Positions 9,721 to 20,039 of a stretch of DNA of 64,000 nt are shown piece after piece (positions within the stretch are counted from its first letter, which is position 1; every line of letters begins with the position of its first letter). A program made the translations under genes and the position numbers. The notes beneath the pieces were generated by a model that had not been told where the DNA came from, ran no database searches, and saw nothing but the letters and a program-made list of their open reading frames with translations. Origin of the DNA: Pelobates cultripes (lineage: Eukaryota > Chordata > Amphibia > Anura > Pelobatidae). The stretch spans positions 114,089,212-114,153,211 of the forward strand of contig OW240918.1 of the NCBI GenBank assembly GCA_933207985.1, written 5' to 3'.

Positions 9721-11030
9721 ATCAACATATATGATTTTAATGTATTTGCATGCAGTAACGGGTTAATATTTGGGCAAAAAAGCCATTTGCCCAGAGTACA
9801 AGTTGCAACAGGACTGTTTTCTACAATTAGGGAAATTTATCATTGTTTTCTGTTCTAAAAAGTAATACTAAGTACTAAATGTGAGGTAATCAACATGGTA
9901 AGTAATGGAAGCAGCTCCATGTGTATGTGAGTGTGTGTATAAGAATATGTTATAATGTACATTAATTTCTGGGTTCTATTGTTCATTTGTGTCAAGCTAC
10001 AAGCATGTTACCTTCTGTCTCTGTATGTGTGCTATTTTGTTGTTAATTAGATTGATCCCTGTGACGATTTAAATGTGTGCGAATGGAGAATAATGTATGT
10101 TTTTATTTGGATGGAGCAAACCTCACCCAGGGTCCTGCAAAAAGTGACGATGAACATGGATCTCCTCTTCTTCATTGGATAGTGCCCTGATTATGACAGA
10201 ATTAATTTTAGAATATATTGGTTTCAACCATTGTATTTGCCTTATTCCTGGGTCTCACGGATTCAACCCATAAGTTAATGGACTCTAGGCTCAGAAGTTT
10301 GGCAGTTTCAGCTGTATGAAAAATATGAATAATCATTTTAATATGAACCACCTATTCTCCAGTCAATAAAAAATAATAATAAAAAAAAGAACTTGCACTA
10401 CATGTAAAAAGCAAATATCTGCTTACATCTATTGAAACCTGCAAAAGAAGCTTATCTTAATTAAACATTTTAACCCACTGCAAATTTGTTCTTATCTCAC
10501 ATTTAATTGAAGATAACAAGAAAGGCTTTATGAATTACAATGAGAAAGGAAATCTGGATAGATATACTGCATTAGCTATTACCCAAGAACCATTACAGAT
10601 CTGTGGGCAAATCTAGTAAAAAAGGGGAGAAATCATAAAAACGTTTTGCACAAATAGCAAGAATGTTTTATGTAGAATGCTTAACTCTTTGCACACTAAA
10701 TGGGAGAACAATGCATTAAAACAGGTTATTTTCCACCTTCAGAACTCAATATGTAAAACACTAATCTCTTATTAGTAAAATTATTTTTTCATAAAATCTT
10801 GCTTTGTTTTTCAGTTGATTCCACACTGTCCCTTTAATTGCTCATGCAACCATCCTAATTAAATCGTTTTGAGGCTTTGGTTTTTTTTTGTTCTTCTACA
10901 GACAGCCTTATCACATTGTTGCTTTATTACTGTGGATAACATCATGTTTATCTTGAGGCTGCAGAGCCCTTCAAAATTCATGTGTGGCTTCTTCACATGA
11001 AGTTCTATTGCAGAATGGCTATAAGGTGGC
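9721..11030. other. Repeat-poor noncoding DNA
   Basis: No gene. The part at about 10430-10980 is free of obvious repeats and contains several homeodomain-like TAATTA/TTAATTA and TTTAATTG motifs, so it is a candidate for regulatory DNA. That is inference only. Confidence 0.4.
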
Positions 11031-11034
11031 TTAA

Positions 11035-11106
11035 CCCCTTAAGGACACATGACATGTGTGACATGTCATGATTCCCTTTTATTCCAGAAGTTTGGTCCTT
11101 AAGGGG
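11035..11106. mobile_element. Short TTAA-flanked palindromic MITE
   Basis: 72 bases between TTAA duplications at 11031-11034 and 11107-11110. Terminal inverted repeats are CCCCTTAAGGAC and GTCCTTAAGGGG. An inner palindrome CATGACATGT...ACATGTCATG forms a second hairpin. The TTAA target points to piggyBac or Kolobok-type mobilisation. Confidence 0.88.
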
Positions 11107-11426
11107 TTAAAGAAGCAGTAAAGCTTAAGGAAGGAAAGCTCGATGTGGTGCTCCCAAGTGTGTCTTGGTGCTCCCAAGTGCTCACATAGGAGAAAAACAA
11201 GGCTATCCGCTAAAGTGAGAATTGGTAGGGATTTAAAGTGAGTTTCAAATTTAAGACCAAAGTATAAAAACTGAACACATTCCTGATTGAGATTCTCTAT
11301 AGTTTGGCTTTCTTGCCCTTAAATTTAAAATTCACTTTGAATTTCTGACAATTCTCAAGTTACCGAATAACCATGTATGAGTCAAGGTTCCAACTCTAGT
11401 CCTCATGGGCTGCAAATATTCTAGGG

Positions 11427-12498
11427 CAGGGGTAGGCAACCTTTTAGTAGTTCTGTGCCAAATGGAGATTTTAAAGTCCATTGGGGTTTTTAAAATTTAG
11501 TGTGTATGTTGCCTTATTCAGCTTGTGTTATTTGTGGATGCATTTGCTTTGTATTTGTGCTGTTATATGTGGGCTGTTACATTGTAAAGAATGCGTTCAT
11601 GAGTAGTTTGTGGCATTGTGCATGATATCTATGAATGTGGGCTCTGTATAGGGGCTGGAGAAAAAAAAAAGTCACCTGTGCTCTTCCCAAATCCCTATGC
11701 ATATTTAAACGAATGGAGGTTATTTAGTAACTCCAATAGCCATTAGAGGGATGCCCACCTGCCAGGTCAAGGCAAACCTCTTAGGTGGGTCTTTCACTGA
11801 CTATTCACCTTGCTTCTTTGAGCTTCAGGCAGAGATATCGCTAATGAGACAGAGAGGGGAATTTTCTTAATCCCTACATACTTATTAACCCTTAATAGGG
11901 AACACATGGGGTGGGTGGCAGCATTGCAACATAGCTGTGTGATATAAAAGTGAATCCAAATACAAAAAAAAACATGCTCTCAAACTCCCACTACTATTGG
12001 CCGGCAGCAAGGACCATAGTACACAACAGCCCCAATACATATAGAGGAAAAACAAAGAAAAAAAAATTACCTACGCTCTTCCTAAATCCCTGTGCATATT
12101 TAAATAAATGGTGGTTATTTAGTAACTCCAATGGCCACTATGCTTATTCTTCAGCTCTGTGTTTATCTAGCAGTGTGGGTGACTTCCCAGGGGTCCAGTA
12201 GAGACTGGACTAGCCAGGTACAGGTCAAGGGCACTAAGCTGCAATAGCTGCTGCAGGTAGCTCTACTCCAGTGCAGGGTTTTGTTCACCAGTGCTGGAAT
12301 ATAGTGATCTTAGATCACTTCCACTAAATTCTGCAATGCGTACATTGAGGATTGCCCTTCACCACCTTCAATCACCACTCGGTTTACACTAAGGACTCCT
12401 GATATGCCGTGCCTGTTTGGCTCTAGTAGCCTTGAGTGCCGTACAAAGGCACTCCAAGTTCCATGCATGGCACACGTTCCGTAGGCTGCTGACCCCTG
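11427..12498. mobile_element. hAT-type nonautonomous element
   Basis: Begins CAGGGGTAGGCAACCT and ends, reverse complemented, CAGGGGTCAGCAGCCTAC, a classic imperfect hAT inverted repeat. The flanks 11419-11426 (TTCTAGGG) and 12499-12506 (CACTAGGG) look like an 8-bp target duplication with two changes. There is no transposase frame. Inside, about 11672-12140 carries the tandem repeat also found at 13175-13760. Confidence 0.75.
11672..12140 (+). repeat. About 397-bp tandem repeat, locus 1
   Basis: The motif CTCTTCCCAAATCCCTATGC at 11680 recurs in diverged form about 397 bases later near 12077. Between them lies the same sequence order as at 13289-13684 (CAAGGCA..., AATGAGACAGAGAGGGG, TTAACCCTTAATAGGGAACACATGGG). 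One full unit plus part of a second is present. Confidence 0.75.
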
Positions 12499-12698
12499 CA
12501 CTAGGGTTTATGTATATTAAATATTGCTTGTAAATTTGTTAGCCAAATGTCAATTAGCAGAGTATTGTAACACTAGCTGATCAACTATTAAGACACAATC
12601 TGTTCATAGCCTACACAAAACATTATAGTAATGTATTATAATTATAATCTACAACCAACAATACAGCAACATTTTTCAAAAACAGTATGTGTATTTAA

Positions 12699-13174
12699 CC
12701 CCTTAGTGACCAGTCTGTTTTTCAATTTTCTTACCGCTAAAGACCAGGGCTGTTTTAACATTTCTGCGGTGTTTGTGTTTAGATGTAATTTTCCTCTTAC
12801 TCATTTACTGTACCCACACATATTATAAATCGGTTTTCTCGCCATTAAATGGTCTTTCTAAAGATACCATTATTTTCATCATATCATATAATTTACTATA
12901 ACAAAATAAAATATGATGAAAACATTTTTAAAAACATACCTTTTCTAACTTTGACCCCCAAAATCCGCATCTACAACCGCCCCAAAACACCCATGCTAAA
13001 TAGATTCTAAATTTGATACTGAGTTTAGAAATACCCAATGTTAACATGTTTTTAGCTTTTTTTTTGCAAGTTATAGGGCTATAAGTACAAGTAGGACATT
13101 GCCGTTTCAAAATATATATATTTAAAATGTATAAACAGTGATATTGTAACACTGTTATTTGTCATAAATCTCTG
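12699..13174 (-). mobile_element. piggyBac-class terminal region
   Basis: Aligns by eye over about 480 bases with 48722-49200, with the same order of motifs: CTTACTCATTTACTGTACCC, CCATTAAATGGTCTTTC, CTTTGACCCCCAAAATC and GTTATAGGGCTATAAG. Similarity ends at CTGAATA, where the tandem repeat begins. Confidence 0.85.
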
Positions 13175-13760
13175 AATACAAATACAGAATGATAAGTCCT
13201 GCGCTCACTCCCATCACTCATGGGCGGCAGCAACTACTACAGTACACATCAGCCCCAATATATATAGTAAAAACCAAAGAAAAACAAGTTACCTGCACTC
13301 TCTCCTTAATCCCTATGTATATTTAAACAAATGGAGGTCATTTAGTTACTCCAATGGCCATTGGAGGGAATGCCCGCCTACCAATGTCAAGGCAGACCCT
13401 CCTAAGCGGGTCCTACACTGACCCTTCACCTTGCTTCCTTGAGCTTCTGGCAAAGATATCTCTAATGAGACAGAGAGGGGTATTTTTATATACACCCCTA
13501 TATACTTATTAACCCTTAATAGGGAACACATGGGATGGGCAGCAGCATTGTAACAATGCTGTGTGATACAAAAAGGGAATACAAATACAGAAAGATAAGT
13601 CCTGCGCTCACTCCCATCACTCCCATCACTCCTACAGTACACATCATCCCCAATATATATAGTAAAAACCAAAGAAAAACAAGTTACCTGCGCTCTCTCC
13701 TTAATCCCTATGTATATTTAAACAAATGGAGTTCATTTAGTTACTCCAATGGCCATCAAG
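13175..13760 (+). repeat. 395-bp tandem repeat, locus 2
   Basis: TTACCTGC at 13289 recurs at 13684, a period of 395 bases. One full unit and about half of a second are present, nearly identical over the overlap (AATACAAATACAGAA, AAGTCCTGCGCTCACTCCC, CCAATATATATAGTAAAAACC). Tandem head-to-tail copies are typical of Penelope-like elements, which fits the hammerhead-like motif downstream, but no GIY-YIG or RT frame is present to prove it. Confidence 0.8.
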
Positions 13761-14510
13761 CAAGATGGCGCAGTGTATTTCTATCCACTATGGCCGTTGA
13801 GATAGCATATTGTTTATGGCGCACGCGCGGCCGATATAGGATCATAATGCGCATTCAATGCACATGCACGGCCTATGATAAATTGCGCACGCACGGCCAA
13901 TATATGTTTATATGGTGACAGTGACTAAGATGGCAGTGCAAGCCATATAGTGCGTGGGGACAATAATGTTCTCGGACGTAAGAAGAAGCCTTTATTATAT
14001 GCCAAATATAATGTATATAGTATCATTATGATATTTAGTTATGTATGTATGTTACGCACATTGTATTTTGTTTAGCGAATCTGGTGTGTTATGCCAAAAC
14101 CTGGCGTGATGATGATGTCACTCCCGGGGGGTGGCTATAATTTCATGCTGATGGCCATCAGCTGTATGGGGGCTTTATAAGCAGGCACATGAGTACACAG
14201 ATACAGGTACCCTTGATAAAGGCAACTAGTAGGTGCCGAAACGTTGGGGTGATTGGTGGCTTGTGTTTCTGCCTTGAGGCTTGAATGGTTTGGGTAAATT
14301 ACTCCTGATTACTATTTGCCTTATTCTGTTACTTTGTTTCTTTTTGTATTTTATTAATATATGTATATTTATTAAAGATTTATATTGATATTTGAGATTG
14401 TTATAGTGTGCATTCTGTATCGTATATAGATTGTTGTATTTAAGTACTTGAGGGAGTGCTTAAATGGTTTGCACCTAGCTATTGTGATTATTGAATTTTG
14501 TCTCTATGTG
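13761..14510 (+). mobile_element. Possible Penelope-like element 3' region
   Basis: Continues from the tandem repeat without a clear boundary. It contains CpG-rich blocks (CGCACGCGCGG, GCGCACGCACGG), a hammerhead-like motif at 14212-14241, and then AT-rich sequence. The same combination of CpG-rich blocks followed by TTGAYAAAG-stem-GAAACGTTG recurs at 40970-41600. Assignment to Penelope-like elements is inference. Confidence 0.35.
14212..14241 (+). ncRNA. Hammerhead-ribozyme-like motif
   Basis: CTTGATAAA, then stem GGCA/TGCC (14221-14224 with 14234-14237) around a 9-base loop, then GAAAC. A working hammerhead needs CTGANGA before stem II and GAAA after it. Here the first block is altered (TTGATAA plus an extra A), so activity is doubtful. 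The downstream GAAACGTTG is intact. Confidence 0.35.
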
Positions 14511-14518
14511 GTTTTGGT

Positions 14519-14704
14519 TTATAAAACAGTAAAACGTATCACAACAATGATATCATCAGGGAAAGGAGGAGGGATACTTGGGGAAGAGAAAAGCCTCATG
14601 AGGCGAGTATTAGAAGATAGGTAATGAAGGAGTGGAAAGGTAAAGTGTAAGAGAGAAGGATGTTTATAAAACAGTAAAAAGTACCACAACATTGATAACA
14701 TCAG
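14519..14704 (-). repeat. Direct duplication around a 100-bp repeat segment
   Basis: TTTATAAAACAGTAAAACG followed by ...CACAACAATGATATCATCAG at 14518-14562 recurs with few changes at 14662-14704. The DNA between (14563-14661) resembles 20165-20275 (GGGGAAGAGAAAA, TTAGAAGATAGGTAATGAAG). It looks like an insertion or a local duplication within the TTAA element. Confidence 0.65.
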
Positions 14705-14956
14705 TAAAAGTGCTGTTTGTGTATGAAAAATGCAAAAAAAGTCACTTCACTGACAATATCATAGCTGTCATATGTTTTACTGTTTTGAAACCCTGATATT
14801 TGTGTTCTTCGGAGTCTCCCGAGTAAAACAGTACCCCCTATGTACAGGTTTTAGGGTGTCATGGAAAGTTAGAGGGTTAAATACAGTGCTAGCAAATTAA
14901 ATTCTCTGGACTTTTAACCTGGGTTGTCAGGCAGGTCCCTCAAATTGCAATCAATG

Positions 14957-14958
<2 letters not shown>
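14705..14958 (-). repeat. Internal block shared with element at 57592-58915
   Basis: On the minus strand this contains CCAGAGAATTTAATTTGC, a TTTCAAAAC-type motif and other words in the same order as 58110-58330. It is part of the composite 12699-19006. Confidence 0.65.

Positions 14959-15003
<45 letters not shown>
14959..15003. repeat. (TA)n microsatellite
   Basis: About 44 bases of TATATA followed by a poly-T run. A short plus-strand frame reads through it as alternating Ile-Tyr and is not a gene. Confidence 0.95.
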
Positions 15004-15011
<8 letters not shown>

Positions 15012-15067
15012 TAATGTATTTATTTTTACATTTTTTACATTTATTTTTAATTAATTATTTATCTTTT

Positions 15068-16415
15068 ATTATTATTATTATTATTATTATTGCAATTTAT
15101 ATAGCACCAACAGATTCCGTAGCGCTTTACAATATTATGAGAGGGGGGAATGTAACTATAAATAGGACAATCACAAGAAAACTTACAGGAACAATAGGTT
15201 GAAGAGGACCCTGCTCAGACGAGCTTACAGTCTATAGGAGGTGGGGTAAGACACGTTTGGACAAGAAATATCAATCAAATAGGGTGGGAGTGAAGCAGAG
15301 CTGAGGAGAGAGTAAAGCACTGCCCTGTAGGAGAGAGCAAGAGACAGGTATGTAAGGTAGAGGTTACTCTGGGAGGCCATAAGCTTTCCTAAAGAGATGG
15401 GTTTTAAGGCACTTCTTAAAGGATTGAAGGGGAGAGTCTGATGGGGGTAGGCAGGCTATTCCAGCAGCCCGCGAGAAGTGCTGCAAGCACTAGTTGGCCG
15501 TACGGGTGCGAGCAGCGCATAGAAGAAGGTCACGGGCAGAGCGGAGGGTACGAGGAGGGGCATATCTATGGATCTGTGAAGAGATATAAAAGGGGCTAAA
15601 ATTGTTCAGTGCTTAAAAAATGTATGGGTTTGCACTTTGAATTGACTCCTATAGGATACAGGGAGCCAATGTAAAGACTGGAGGGGTGAGGGGTGAGAGG
15701 ACCGACTAGAGAGGAAAATCAGTCTGGCGGCGGCATTCATTACAGACTGCAGCGGGGCAATACGACTTTTGGGGAGACCAATCAGGGAGAGGGTTACAAT
15801 AATCCATGCAGGAAATTACTAGAGCACGGACAAGCTCCTTGGTAGCATCTTGCGTAAGAAAGGGGTGGATGCGGGCTATGTTTTTAAATTGGAATCTACA
15901 GGATTAAGCAAAAAAATGGATGTGAGGCTCAAAGGCATGCTTACAAGGATGGACTTATGTGAATATCACTAACTTGAAGGGAGAGCGAGAGAGGAGGATC
16001 ATTATTAGGAGGAGGAAAGACAAGGAGTTCAGTTTTAGAGAGATTGAGTTTCAGAAAGCGTGAGGACATCCAGTCAGAGATGGAAGAAAGGCAAGCAGTG
16101 ACACATTGCAGGATAGCAGGGCAGAGGTCCGGGGAGGAGAGGTATATCTGAGTGTCATCAGCATACAGGTGGTAGTGAAATTCAAAACAGGCAATAAGTT
16201 TGCAAAGAGAGGCAGTATAAAGAGAAAATAGAAGGGGACCAAGGCAGAGCCTTGGGGAACTCCAATTGAGACAGGACGAGGGGAGGAGGTATCCTTGGAA
16301 AAGGAGACATTGAATGAGCATTGGGAGAGATAAGAGGAAAACCATGAAAGGACAGAGTCACAGAGAATTAATTGCCTGAGGGAGAAAGTTTGAATCAAGT
16401 TACCAGCAATTCTCT
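15068..16415 (-). mobile_element. L2-type LINE, 5'-truncated
   Basis: The 3' tail at 15068-15120 has (ATT)n on the plus strand and then GCAATTTATATAGCACCAAC, CAGATTCCGTAGCGCTTTAC, the L2 tail common in frogs. Going upstream on the minus strand, the LINE's C-terminal region is followed by the RT core (annotated separately). The copy ends near 16415, in the RT before motif A, and lacks the endonuclease. Confidence 0.85.
15941..16398 (-). pseudogene. L2-type LINE reverse transcriptase remnant
   Basis: Two overlapping frames carry one decayed RT. One (16398-16051) shows [10 protein letters not shown] and the motif B segment [13 protein letters not shown]. The other (16345-15941) has the motif C catalytic segment [11 protein letters not shown] and then the L2-typical stretch [23 protein letters not shown] frameshift lies between motif B and motif C, near 16190-16260. 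Further C-terminal similarity persists downstream towards 15200 but is broken by many stops. It has no active product. Confidence 0.85.
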
Positions 16416-16552
16416 CTTTTCTTAAAGCTACAGTATTGATACTTTAAAGATTCTCTGTTTCTTCACTATTGTAATTAGGGTGTTTTACAAGCTGCAGTTG
16501 AGTTCCAATCCAAATCACCCCAAGTAGCGTAACAGAATCACCAAGCCCAAAA
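16416..16552 (+). other. Gypsy 5' leader or LTR remnant
   Basis: Lies between the L2 end and the gag ATG. I cannot see a copy of this stretch downstream, so a full 5' LTR is not demonstrable. AGTAGCGTAACAGAATCACC just before gag would be where an LTR end and primer-binding site lie, but I cannot assign a tRNA. Confidence 0.3.
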
Positions 16553-17119
16553 ATGGAACCAGCAGATGTGAATTTCCAAATTACCTCTTTAAACCACAGG
16601 GTTGAAATGCTCACACAAGGCATGCAGGATTTGCAAATTGCTAATGAGAGACTTCTTTCTTATATTAGAGAAATGCAAAATAAAGTTACAGATTTTTCAA
16701 GTGACCCTGCTGTCTGCAATCCCGAAAAGATTTTTGAAGATCGCTCTAAATATAGAGAATTTTTGAATTCATGCAAATTATTGTTTACTCCCAAACCCAG
16801 GACTTACCCCTCAGACAGGATTAAGGTCTATTCAATAATTTCCTACTTAAGGGGTGAACCTATGTCCTGGGCACATTCATTTCTGGAAAATGAAGATCCT
16901 ATTTTGGATTCTTTAGATAATTTTATTGAAGCAATGTCATTACTTTATGAGGACCCTAATAAACAAGCTACAGCTGATCTTACTATTAGATCATTACAAC
17001 AAAGAAATCGTCCAGTGGAGGATTATATAGCTGAGTTCAAAAGATGGGCTTCAGAAACCCAATGGAATGATATAGCTCTACGTAATCAGTTCCATTTAGG
17101 ATTATCTGAAACAGTTTAA
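16553..17119 (+). pseudogene. Ty3/gypsy gag (capsid part)
   Basis: 188 codons of a gypsy gag. An N-terminal coiled-coil-like helix (residues 8-45, with LNHRVEMLTQGMQDLQ) precedes a retrotransposon capsid domain. Its hallmarks are KYREFLNSCKLLF, ISYLRGEPMSWAHSFLE, LLYEDPNKQATADLTIRSL and a run like RPVEDYIAEFKRWASETQWND. The frame stops at 17119 after LGLSETV, where family members continue, and similarity resumes in other frames towards the zinc knuckle at 17259. So gag is broken by a frameshift near 17115. The start ATG is well placed, with the capsid fully upstream of the break. Gag would package element RNA in virus-like particles. Confidence 0.85.
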
Positions 17120-17258
17120 AGATAAACTATCTAGAACCACTCTTCCCCCAACGCTTGATACATTAATTCAGCTCTCTATTAGTATAGATAGAAGAATCAG
17201 AGAACGAAAAGCTGAAAAGGCTCTCTCTAATTCATTTTGGAAAAAACCCAATCCACCT

Positions 17259-17459
17259 TTGCTAATGCATAATAAACCTTTGCAACCCAGTGAACCTATG
17301 GAAGTTGGGTTTACTAGGGGACCTTTGTCTATGGAAGAAAAAAGAAGGAGGAGAGACTTAAATCTTTGTATATACTGTGCCTCTAAAGAACATCTCTTAC
17401 AAGAATGTCCTCTTCTAAAACGCTCTAAAGGAGTGGGACAAAGAAAGAATCAAGACTGA
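17259..17459 (+). pseudogene. Ty3/gypsy gag nucleocapsid (CCHC zinc knuckle)
   Basis: 66-codon frame holding the gag C-terminus, including PMEVGFTRGPLSMEEKRRRR and the zinc knuckle CIYCASKEHLLQEC (C-x2-C-x4-H-x4-C). It ends in a stop at 17457-17459, overlapping the start of the protease frame, as expected for a frameshifted gag-pol. Its own upstream junction with the capsid part is broken, so this is a piece and not a separate gene. Confidence 0.8.
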
Positions 17460-18498
17460 AGCTATTATTGATTCTGGAGCTACGGCGATATTCATAGATT
17501 CTTCGTTCGTTGAAACTAATAAAATTCCATTTATGAAAAAAGCAGCTTTTATCTCCATCAGAGTTACTGATGGATCTTTAATCCCCTCTGGTCCCATAAA
17601 AAATGAAACTATTCCTATTTTGACCACTATCAATAATAACCATTCCGAATTTCTTGTTTTCGATATTATAAAATCCCCTCTTTTTCCAATCATTTTAGGA
17701 ATCAACTGGTTACATATTCATAATCCCTTCATTCGTTGGGCTCCCTTTTCTCTCACCTGTGACTCAAAGGACAATTGTCTCCCTCAAATTCCTATATTTC
17801 AATTAAGTCACGAAACTCTAATACCGGAACCATATTCGGATTTTTCTGATGTATTTGGTAACAAAAAAGCTGATGCTCTTTCCAGAATTCCTGTTGAACC
17901 TTCTTCAAAAGAGAAAACTTTCTCAATGTTATCAAACAATAAAATAATTGGACTTACAACTACTATATTGGAGGAACTCAAACAATTATCGCTCAAAGAA
18001 CTTGAACTACCTTCTACTCCTAAATTGTTCAAAAAAGATGGAAGTTCTATGATCTTACATAAACGGATTTATGACATTAGAAGGAGACCGCCTCCTAAAT
18101 ATAAAATTGGTGACACTGTTTGGCTATCTTCAAAAAATATTTCTACTAACCGTCCTTCTAAGAAATTTAATCCTCTTTTCCGTGGACCTTTTCAAATTGA
18201 ATCCATTATTAATGAAAATGCTGTGAAGTTGAAACTTCCACCTTCACTTAAACTTCATCCTGTTTTTCATGTTTCCCTTCTCAAGTCTTTTCTCCCAGAT
18301 CCCTTCCATAGGGAACAATTGTCAAAGCCTGACTCCATTGAAGTTCAAGGTGAATTGGAATATGAAATAGAGAGCATTGACTCCAGACTTCATAGTGGTA
18401 ACTTACAATACCTTAGATGGAAGGGTTATGGAGAAGAAGATAACACTTGGGAGAATTCCTCTGAAATACATGCAAAGAAGTTGATTACTGCCTTTTGA
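17447..18498 (+). pseudogene. Ty3/gypsy pol with RT and integrase core deleted, chromodomain retained
   Basis: One open frame from about 17447 (the first ATG is at 17533). It starts with aspartic protease, catalytic DSGA at 17470-17481 and a late ILGINWL motif. At about 17858-17865 it jumps from SDFSDVFG, the linker before RT, straight to NKKADALSRI, the end of RNase H, so the whole RT and most of RNase H are gone. Integrase zinc-finger remnants follow. A second jump at about 18060-18080 removes the DDE core and lands at RRPPPKYKIGDTVWL. After the GPY/F module, a C-terminal chromodomain (YEIESIDSR...LRWKGYGEEDNTWE) is intact. Both deletions keep the frame open. The chromodomain marks a chromovirus. 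Without RT or integrase core it cannot move on its own. Confidence 0.85.
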
Positions 18499-18664
18499 TT
18501 TCTGTTCAGGTGTCAGCAGGCCGCAACAGGGCTCTCAGGTTGTCATCGATCATAATGGTCAGGGAGAGTATAGTATCGTTTGCCCGGAGTCCCGTGGGTG
18601 AATCACTTCTAAGTTTCAGTACATGAACCCTGAGTTTAGGCTTAAAACATTTGTTTTTCGTCGA
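18499..18664 (+). other. Possible gypsy 3' LTR fragment
   Basis: Directly after pol, TGTCAGCAGGCCGCAACAGG at 18511 could be the start of an LTR. No partner LTR is visible, and the sequence changes near 18665 to the TTAA-element block. Confidence 0.35.
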
Positions 18665-19006
18665 GTTGATGATGCAGGAGCTCAAGCTGCATGCGTCTGC
18701 TCAGCTTGGCAGTCAGGCTCCGCCCCATATTCTTATTTTTTTATTTAATAACATTTTTTATCTTATTTTACAGATGCAGTTCAGGCAGTCCCCCTGCAGG
18801 CAGCACTATGGACGCCTATTGCAGCCATGTGACTGCTCTTTCAGAGTGATCACATGGCCCGCGGGGTCCTAATTTGCCGTGGGGGATTGTCTGGGCTGTC
18901 AGACAGTCCACCTAGACCAGGAGCAACACCGATCGCTGGCGGGGGAATGACAGCGATCGGGTAAGTAATAGATATATACCCCAATACGTCCGCGGTCCTT
19001 AAGGGG
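18665..19006 (-). repeat. Terminal block of TTAA element
   Basis: Bases 18730-18880, reverse complemented, match 57720-57870 (GCCTGCAGGGGGACTGCCT, GATCACATGGC and ACAGCCCAG words in the same order). It ends GTCCGCGGTCCTTAAGGGG before TTAA (19007-19010). Short inverted words such as GATCGCTG/CAGCGATC form subterminal hairpins. Confidence 0.75.
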
Positions 19007-19010
19007 TTAA

Positions 19011-19720
19011 ATGAACAGTTTTTGAAATGGTTAATGTGTCTGGAGTCTGTCATATTTGGTTTAGTTTATAAAAGATTTCAACAGTAATTAGCACTGTTAT
19101 TACTCAGGGCAGAAACAACTCCCTGACTGTCAATCCACAGAGCTAAAAGAAGGGGCAGGAGAGCAGGCTAATGCGCTCCTACCTACTCGCTGTCTCAGTG
19201 AGCTGTGCTACAGCTCATTGAAAAAAATTGAAAAGCCAAGATCACGGGATGTACATATATCATGTATTTATGTTGCAGCACACTGAACGGCCCATGTGTA
19301 TGCCTTTTTTGGTTTTCTCTTTGGTTCCAATTTTTTAATCAGCATTCGGATGTCCTCGAAAAAATGTTTCAGAAAAAAGGATTCTGCAGAACCGAATTTC
19401 TCACCATGCACAATCTAGTATAGATATACTATAATAAAGAACTTGTTTCGTATTCACGAATGACTCTGCTTTATGTTTACAGACCACTCTCTTACATTCT
19501 TTTTCTGCTCCTTCATAGACAGGTCAACTAACTGTGTCTCCCAACATTATATGTGTGTCATCAACCATGTAGGGGATAATGAATCATGCCATAATGAGTG
19601 TTCTCCCCTCGATGGGGTCATACTTTAGGGCTTCATCAGATTCAGTTGTCACATATAAACCTCATCTTTAGCACTCCAAATACAATTACCTTTATTATAT
19701 TAAGTCTTGTTTTACTGTGT
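19011..19720. other. No gene seen
   Basis: Non-coding. No recognisable repeat apart from short A/T runs. Confidence 0.45.
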
Positions 19721-19724
19721 GTCA

Positions 19725-19800
19725 TAGGTGTGCACACGGTATGCGCAGGGTATGCCCAGCAACCTCAGTGCTTGGTTGCTGCACAAACTGGTCAAAAGAT
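19725..19800. repeat. Possible hAT-type end fragment
   Basis: CATAGGTGTGCACACGG followed by GGGTATGCCCAGCAACC resembles the reverse complement of the terminal sequence at 53405-53455 (CATAGGCGTGCGCACGGGG). No second end was found. Confidence 0.35.
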
Positions 19801-20039
19801 CAAATGTTCTCCCTGACTGTCCCTGTGCTGTCTCATTATTTCCCAGCATGGTGACAACTGAATTGATGGACACCATGTTGCTATTTATTGTTGCAAGCTG
19901 CCCGAAATGCACTGCTACCTATCGTTGGTAAAAATAAGTGGATGAGAAGATACAGGTGGTTTATCTTTCACAATGCTCTCCACGCTAGAGGAATACAGAG
20001 TAGAGAGTGTTATGTACTGCCCCTCGCTAGATCTTTGAA

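Larger units (their letters stand above)
12699..19006 (-). mobile_element. piggyBac-class element broken by nested insertions
   Basis: Inferred composite. The left end, TTAA (12695-12698) then CCCCTTAGTGACCAG, is the same as the left end of the piggyBac copy at 48722. The right end, GTCCGCGGTCCTTAAGGGG then TTAA (19007-19010), shares GTCCGCGGT with that copy's other end. Two internal blocks (18730-18880 and 14640-14960) match 57720-57870 and 58110-58330 of a third copy, in the same order when read on the minus strand. Inserted DNA: a 395-bp tandem repeat and its downstream part (13175-14510), an L2 LINE (15070-16415) and a gypsy element (about 16430-18664). No transposase survives. Confidence 0.55.

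Noticed and set aside
17415..17705. 96-codon minus frame overlapping gypsy pol
   Set aside because: Shadow of the protease region on the other strand.
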